A stretch of 64,000 nucleotides of DNA from Marinomonas spartinae (lineage in GTDB: Bacteria > Pseudomonadota > Gammaproteobacteria > Pseudomonadales > Marinomonadaceae), in contig NZ_JAEMUI010000001.1 of NCBI RefSeq assembly GCF_016461715.1, positions 310,001 through 374,000 on the forward strand. Reading direction: 5' to 3'. The translations under genes were made by a program, and so were the position numbers. Shown here one piece after another: positions 59,950 through 64,000 of the stretch. Positions within the stretch are counted from its first letter, which is position 1; every line of letters starts with the position of its first letter. Under the pieces are notes generated by a model. That model had not been told where the DNA came from. It made no database searches and saw only the letters and a list, made by a program, of their open reading frames with translations.

Positions 59950-59969
59950 TACTGTTTATATATACAGTA
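59950..59969. promoter_or_regulatory. LexA (SOS) box in the topB promoter
   Basis: TACTGTTTATATATACAGTA matches the gammaproteobacterial LexA consensus (TACTG-TA repeats-CAGTA) at all positions but one, with the invariant CTG-N10-CAG. It sits inside a perfect 11-base inverted repeat (59945-59955 / 59964-59974). It is 10 bases upstream of the topB ATG and overlaps a TATAAA that could be the -10 on the minus strand. Confidence 0.85.
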
Positions 59970-60008
59970 AGTGTATCTAAGATGAAGGATTCTGGCTAGT
60001 GTGTCCGT

Positions 60009-60500
60009 TTATTTATGTGCTTTGATGGGCACAACCAATACTGGGATATTGCTGTGGTGAATCACTTTGTTCGCAGTAGAACCGATGATCATTTGGCCAA
60101 ATCGGCTATGAGTACGGCTGTTCATGACAATAATATCGGCTTCCACTTTTTCAGCAACATGAATAATGGCTTCATAGGGAACGCCTTGCGCAATTTTAGT
60201 CTCAGGTGGGTGAGCTAAAGCAGATAGCGCTTCTTTGTTGTCATTAATGTAGTCGCTGAGCAATTCTCTCATTTTTTCATTGATATTTTTGACGGCCTCA
60301 TCGCGCATGGCTTTTGTGGTTTCTTCAGGCAGGTAATTGGTAATCATATTAGTTGCTTGAGCGCCAAGTGGCTCAAGTACATGCATAACCACAACTTTGG
60401 CCTGATGGGCAAGGGCAAGGTTCATGACGTGCCCCAACGCGGATTGAGTTTGGCCTTCTAAGTCGCAGGCGTAAAGGATAGTGTTGACTTCAGGTAACAT
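60009..60500 (-). CDS. Universal stress protein (UspA family)
   Basis: A 163-residue UspA domain from MLPEVNTILYACDLEGQTQSAL to NIPVLVVPIKAHK. The nucleotide-site region reads VMNSRTHSRFGQMIIGSTANKV, with GST kept but the first glycine replaced, so ATP binding is uncertain. ATG 60500 has AAGGAG 7 bases upstream; six upstream codons are not needed. It lies 68 bases before topB on the same strand but topB has its own promoter. Confidence 0.88.
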   Translation of the reverse strand: MLPEVNTILYACDLEGQTQSALGHVMNLALAHQAKVVVMHVLEPLGAQATNMITNYLPEETTKAMRDEAVKNINEKMRELLSDYINDNKEALSALAHPPETKIAQGVPYEAIIHVAEKVEADIIVMNSRTHSRFGQMIIGSTANKVIHHSNIPVLVVPIKAHK

Positions 60501-60552
60501 GGAGACTCTCCTTGGCATGTTGTTGATCTTCTATAAGAAGAGTTTATTCCTT

Positions 60553-60771
60553 TCAGACTTTTAGATGATGATCTAGATCATGTTTTACCTGCGTGGTCTG
60601 AATAATGTTGGTACCGGCTCGAGCTTGCTGTGTTTCCTGATAGGCATCGAATAAGAAACAACTACATGAGGCGGTCAAGATGATGCCTACGAAGAGTAGT
60701 CCCCAGTAATCAATACGCTTTTTATTATCCTTTCTCTGGCTGACTTGCGATACAAAAACCTTAGCTTTCAT
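60553..60771 (-). CDS. Small membrane protein of unknown function behind a Fur-box promoter
   Basis: A 72-residue protein (MKAKVFVSQVSQRKDNKKRI...) with one hydrophobic segment (about 23-42: YWGLLFVGIILTASCSCFLF) that contains a Cys-x-Cys pair, and a C-terminus rich in His and Asp (KHDLDHHLKV). I do not recognise the family. The strongest support that it is a real gene is the promoter with Fur-type repeats directly upstream. The ribosome site is weak, and a TTG five codons earlier is an alternative start. Confidence 0.55.
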   Translation of the reverse strand: MKAKVFVSQVSQRKDNKKRIDYWGLLFVGIILTASCSCFLFDAYQETQQARAGTNIIQTTQVKHDLDHHLKV

Positions 60772-60792
60772 GATGAAGTGACCCAATCCGTT

Positions 60793-60833
60793 GATAATGA
60801 TTGATTGTAATTGATAATGAATATCATTTGCAA
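60793..60833 (-). promoter_or_regulatory. Fur-box-like repeats over the promoter of the small membrane protein
   Basis: GATAATGAATATCATTTGC (60813-60831) matches the 19-base Fur consensus at 15 positions. A further half, GATAATGAT (60793-60801), lies 20 bases away. On the minus strand a promoter TTGCAA (60828-60833), 18 bases, TACAAT (60804-60809) runs through it, so Fur-Fe would occlude RNA polymerase. The transcript would begin near 60797. Confidence 0.7.
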
Positions 60834-60964
60834 ATACTATTTTTTTATCAAGATAAGAGATCGTTAGGTAGGTTTTTAGTGTGGCTGAAAAGTCCGCTCT
60901 TTCCTGAGCTTACGGCTATGTTATGATAGCGCCTCAAATTTTTACAAATAAAGAGAGTGTTTCT

Positions 60965-61585
60965 ATGTCAGAACTGTCGTTCGACTCTAACGAATCTAAA
61001 ATCGCTTATGGCATCGGTCGTCAAATTGGTGATCAACTTCGGGGTAGTGATCTTGGTGAACTATCCTTAACCCATTTGTTTGCAGCCATTGAAGACGCCC
61101 TAAACGGTGCAGAAATGCGTGTTCCAGGTGCGGAACTTGAAGCGGCTTTTGCTGAACTTCAACAAAAAATGGAAGAGAAGGGTCGTGAAGCGTCTCAAGC
61201 CAACATTCAGGCAGGTGCTGCTTTCCTAGAAGAGAACAAAGCAAAACCAAGTGTGACGGTGACGGAAAGTGGTCTTCAATACGAAGTAACACAAGAAGGA
61301 ACTGGTGCAACCCCAGAACGCAGCTCTACAGTACGTGTTCACTATGAAGGTCGCTTGATTGACGGACAAGTATTTGACAGTTCTATTGCCCGTGGCGAAC
61401 CCATTGAATTTCCGCTAACAGGTGTTATCGCTGGCTGGACTGAAGGTCTACAATTGATGAAAGAAGGCGCGAAATACCGTTTTACCATTCCATCAGAATT
61501 AGCATATGGTGCTCAAGGCGCTGGTGCTATGATCCAGCCTCATTCTGTTCTTCAGTTTGATGTTGAGCTAATTGCTGTTGTTTAA
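60965..61585 (+). CDS. FKBP-type peptidyl-prolyl cis-trans isomerase (FklB/FkpA-like)
   Basis: A 206-residue protein with an N-terminal dimerisation helix domain (about 1-95, SNESKIAYGIGRQIGDQLRG) and a C-terminal FKBP domain (about 115-206) with VRVHYEGRLIDGQVFDSS, VIAGWTEGLQLMKEGAKYRFTIPSELAYG and PHSVLQFDVEL. No signal peptide is seen, so it is cytosolic like FklB. ATG 60965 has AGAGAG upstream. A promoter with TATGAT near 60922 is likely. A terminator follows. Confidence 0.92.
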   Translation: MSELSFDSNESKIAYGIGRQIGDQLRGSDLGELSLTHLFAAIEDALNGAEMRVPGAELEAAFAELQQKMEEKGREASQANIQAGAAFLEENKAKPSVTVTESGLQYEVTQEGTGATPERSSTVRVHYEGRLIDGQVFDSSIARGEPIEFPLTGVIAGWTEGLQLMKEGAKYRFTIPSELAYGAQGAGAMIQPHSVLQFDVELIAVV

Positions 61586-61620
61586 TTAATCGTTTTTTAA
61601 AATTAAAAACGCACAATATA

Positions 61621-61659
61621 AAAAGCGAGCTTATCCCAAATGGAAGGCTCGCTTTTTTT
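61621..61659. terminator. Intrinsic terminator after FKBP gene
   Basis: AAAAGCGAGC / GCTCGCTTTT, ten-base arms around a 16-base loop, with a T run on the plus strand. It lies between converging genes and may serve both. Confidence 0.85.
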
Positions 61660-61685
61660 GTTTAAGCTAGATACCTATAAGAAGG

Positions 61686-62102
61686 CTAAATCTCACGTTC
61701 CATACGAATATGCATTTTCCCTGCCTCTAAAAAAATTTTGCCGTCGGTTTTAAAGCGCTGCTTTTCATAAAAGGTCTGTACATCTACTTGAGCATGTAAA
61801 AAGACACAGCGAATGCCCATTTCTCTGGCAACTTTAATCGCTCTGTTGATTAGCATCTCACCATAACCCTGATGACGATAAGCGGGTAAAACAGCCAAGC
61901 GGCTAATTTGGCCATTTTCCGTTAAGCGGCAGGTGCCCGTTGGCACGGCGGTTGTGCCAAATGAGACAAAGTGAACGGCGTCTTCATCTTGGTCGTCCCA
62001 TTCATCTTCTGGGGCAATGCCTTGCTCTATGATAAAGACTTGTTTACGCACAAACGTGAGTTGGTCTTTGCTACTGTTCCAATCGGATGTGAGTACCTTC
62101 AA
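61686..62102 (-). CDS. GNAT family N-acetyltransferase (YjcF-like)
   Basis: A 138-residue single GNAT domain. The acetyl-CoA loop lies in RLAVLPAYRHQGYGEMLINRAI and the C-terminal part has FLHAQVDVQTFYEKQRFKTDGKIFLEAGKMHIRM, which resembles B. subtilis YjcF more than E. coli ElaA. The substrate is unknown. It follows roxA by 11 bases, so the two are co-transcribed. Confidence 0.88.
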   Translation of the reverse strand: MKVLTSDWNSSKDQLTFVRKQVFIIEQGIAPEDEWDDQDEDAVHFVSFGTTAVPTGTCRLTENGQISRLAVLPAYRHQGYGEMLINRAIKVAREMGIRCVFLHAQVDVQTFYEKQRFKTDGKIFLEAGKMHIRMEREI

Positions 62103-62113
62103 GTAGGGTTCCT

Positions 62114-63322
62114 CTAGTCTTCTTCGTTAGCAACCAGTTCGATCAGCCCTTGTTGACGAAGTAAAAAACGTAACAAGGGTTCTAGGTCTGGGTCTTGTGT
62201 TAAATCGAGTCCTGAAAAATCAAATTCGGTTTGGTCACAAATCGCTTGTATAAAAATTGATAGATCGGCATTCACCACTAAGCTTTCACCATTACAAAAG
62301 ATTTGTACACGATTGTTTGTTGCTTCTAGACCTTCTAGCAAATAATAGCAGATACGAGCATCGCCAGGGCGAATAAAGGTTTTTCCTTGAATAGCATGCT
62401 CAAATGCGGTGTCTAACTCCTGTTGGTTAAACGGCACTAAATATTCAGGGTATTTACTTTCGCTCATGGTTTCGCCAAGCCACTGAGCAAGCATGTCTGG
62501 TTGATTGATCAAACGGGCGAGTTGGCTTTGTAAGTTGGCGATATCGTCTTTGCTAATATGAGCACTGTGTTGTCGAGCCCCTGTTTCGGGTGGAGCAAAG
62601 CGGTCTTTCGGATTGTCGATTTCGCATAGTTTGTCACGAACCCCCGTCAACGCCTCTTGTATGCTGGGGGCGCGAAAGCCGATGGAGTAAGTCATGCATT
62701 CACTGTCAAGAGCTCGGCCATTGTGAGCAAAGTTAGGGGGCAAATACAGGATGTCACCGGCTTCAAGCTCCCAATCCATATCTGGATCCACAGGGAAGTT
62801 GTCTAAAATATGCAGTTGAATATTAGGGATAGCGGAGTCTTGATATTGATCCGGGGATAAGACTTGCCAGCGGCGTTTACCAGTGACTTGAACCAAAAAA
62901 ACATCGTATTGATCATAATGAGGGCCAACACTACCGCCTTCGGTGGCGTAGCTGATCATTACGTCATCTAATCGCCAACTTGGCAAAAATTGAAATTGCT
63001 CTTTCAGCGACTGAACCTCAGGTACCCAGTGGTCGACCGCTTGCACCAGTAGTGTCCACTCCTTTTCGGGCAATGTCGCAAAAGTGTCCTCGGTAAATGG
63101 GCCTTGGCGCATTTCCCAAGGTGTGAGGCCATTTTCAATCACAATGCGTGATTCAACTTCTTCTTCCATTGCCATGCCCGCCAATTCGTCGGCGTCGAGT
63201 GGTACGGTAAAATCAACAAGACCTGCACGAATGAGAAGAGGCTTTTTCTGCCAGTATTCCTCTATAAAGGTTTGTGCTGTCATGCCACCAAGAATGCTCA
63301 ATGGGGTGTTTAAGTCGCTCAT
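62114..63322 (-). CDS. roxA: Ribosomal protein L16 arginine hydroxylase (RoxA/YcfD)
   Basis: JmjC-type 2-oxoglutarate/Fe(II) oxygenase that hydroxylates an Arg of ribosomal protein L16. It is 402 residues (E. coli YcfD 373). The iron triad is visible as HxD in GPHYDQYDVFLVQVTGKRRWQV near 130 and His in LPPNFAHNGRAL near 197. The N-terminal EYWQKKPLLIRAG and DELAGMAMEEEVESR match the family. The start at 63322 is kept because the N-terminal length fits. Linkage to purB is as in E. coli. Confidence 0.92.
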   Translation of the reverse strand: MSDLNTPLSILGGMTAQTFIEEYWQKKPLLIRAGLVDFTVPLDADELAGMAMEEEVESRIVIENGLTPWEMRQGPFTEDTFATLPEKEWTLLVQAVDHWVPEVQSLKEQFQFLPSWRLDDVMISYATEGGSVGPHYDQYDVFLVQVTGKRRWQVLSPDQYQDSAIPNIQLHILDNFPVDPDMDWELEAGDILYLPPNFAHNGRALDSECMTYSIGFRAPSIQEALTGVRDKLCEIDNPKDRFAPPETGARQHSAHISKDDIANLQSQLARLINQPDMLAQWLGETMSESKYPEYLVPFNQQELDTAFEHAIQGKTFIRPGDARICYYLLEGLEATNNRVQIFCNGESLVVNADLSIFIQAICDQTEFDFSGLDLTQDPDLEPLLRFLLRQQGLIELVANEED

Positions 63323-63364
63323 TATTTGCTCATTACAATAAAGAAAGTGGGATCGCTAAAAGGC

Positions 63365-63394
63365 AAAAAAGAGCCGTTTTAACGACTCTTTTTA
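63365..63394 (-). terminator. Terminator between purB and roxA
   Basis: Arms AAAAAGAG and CTCTTTTT flank an inner GTT/AAC stem with a two-base mismatch. It follows the purB stop on the minus strand and ends in a T run. Confidence 0.75.
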
Positions 63395-63425
63395 ATCGGC
63401 TTACTCTTATTAATTAGAGCAGACC

Positions 63426-64000
<575 letters not shown>

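Noticed and set aside
60793-60964. Fur control of the FKBP gene on the plus strand.
   Set aside because: The Fur-like repeats are about 90 bases upstream of its likely -10 and coincide with the minus-strand promoter, so they belong to the small membrane protein gene.

Overview
The window looks like a chromosomal segment of a marine gammaproteobacterium of the Oceanospirillales type. Marinomonas or a close relative is my best guess, inferred from protein character and gene order rather than from a database search. It is almost entirely genic. I see no insertion sequence, prophage, CRISPR array, tRNA or rRNA gene, and no frameshifted gene. Both ends cut through genes: dapC at the left edge and purB at the right.

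Region 1 (1-23.4 kb) is the classic housekeeping cluster. map-glnD-dapC run leftward. Diverging from them are rpsB-tsf-pyrH-frr-uppS-cdsA-dxr-rseP-bamA-skp-lpxD-fabZ-lpxA-lpxB-rnhB-dnaE-accA. They join translation (S2, EF-Ts, RRF), UMP kinase, isoprenoid and phospholipid supply, outer-membrane assembly, lipid A synthesis, replication and fatty-acid initiation. Intrinsic terminators between several genes divide it into transcriptional segments.

Region 2 (23.4-33.7 kb) holds tilS, a 2-hydroxyacid dehydrogenase, an aaeXAB-like aromatic-acid efflux set, a small P-loop kinase, a DUF6482-like protein and a vanillate demethylation locus (vanR divergent from vanA-vanB). The vanR-vanA gap carries two copies of a palindrome identical or nearly identical to the known VanR operator.

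Region 3 (33.7-44 kb) is a second conserved block: pyrG, eno, ftsB-ispD-ispF, truD-surE-pcm, a DUF368 undecaprenyl-phosphate translocase candidate, nlpD and rpoS.

Region 4 (44-64 kb) is more mixed: a Tat-exported dienelactone hydrolase-like protein, folM and folE, an MFS exporter, an AraC-type regulator divergent from an aldehyde dehydrogenase, an AGCS symporter with a UspA protein, a PiT phosphate transporter, two tandem unknown membrane-anchored helical proteins that look paralogous, a LysE exporter, topB, a second UspA, a small membrane protein, an FKBP isomerase, and roxA with a GNAT protein next to purB.

The most informative signals beyond the genes are regulatory: a near-consensus LexA box on the topB promoter, overlapping Fur-box-like repeats over a well-formed promoter of an unknown 72-residue membrane protein, a 21-bp-spaced direct repeat suited to an AraC-type activator before the aldehyde dehydrogenase, and the paired VanR operators. 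I found no clearly new multi-gene defence or mobile system. The best candidates for undescribed biology are the tandem paralogues at 55.6-57.2 kb and the Fur-box-associated small protein.
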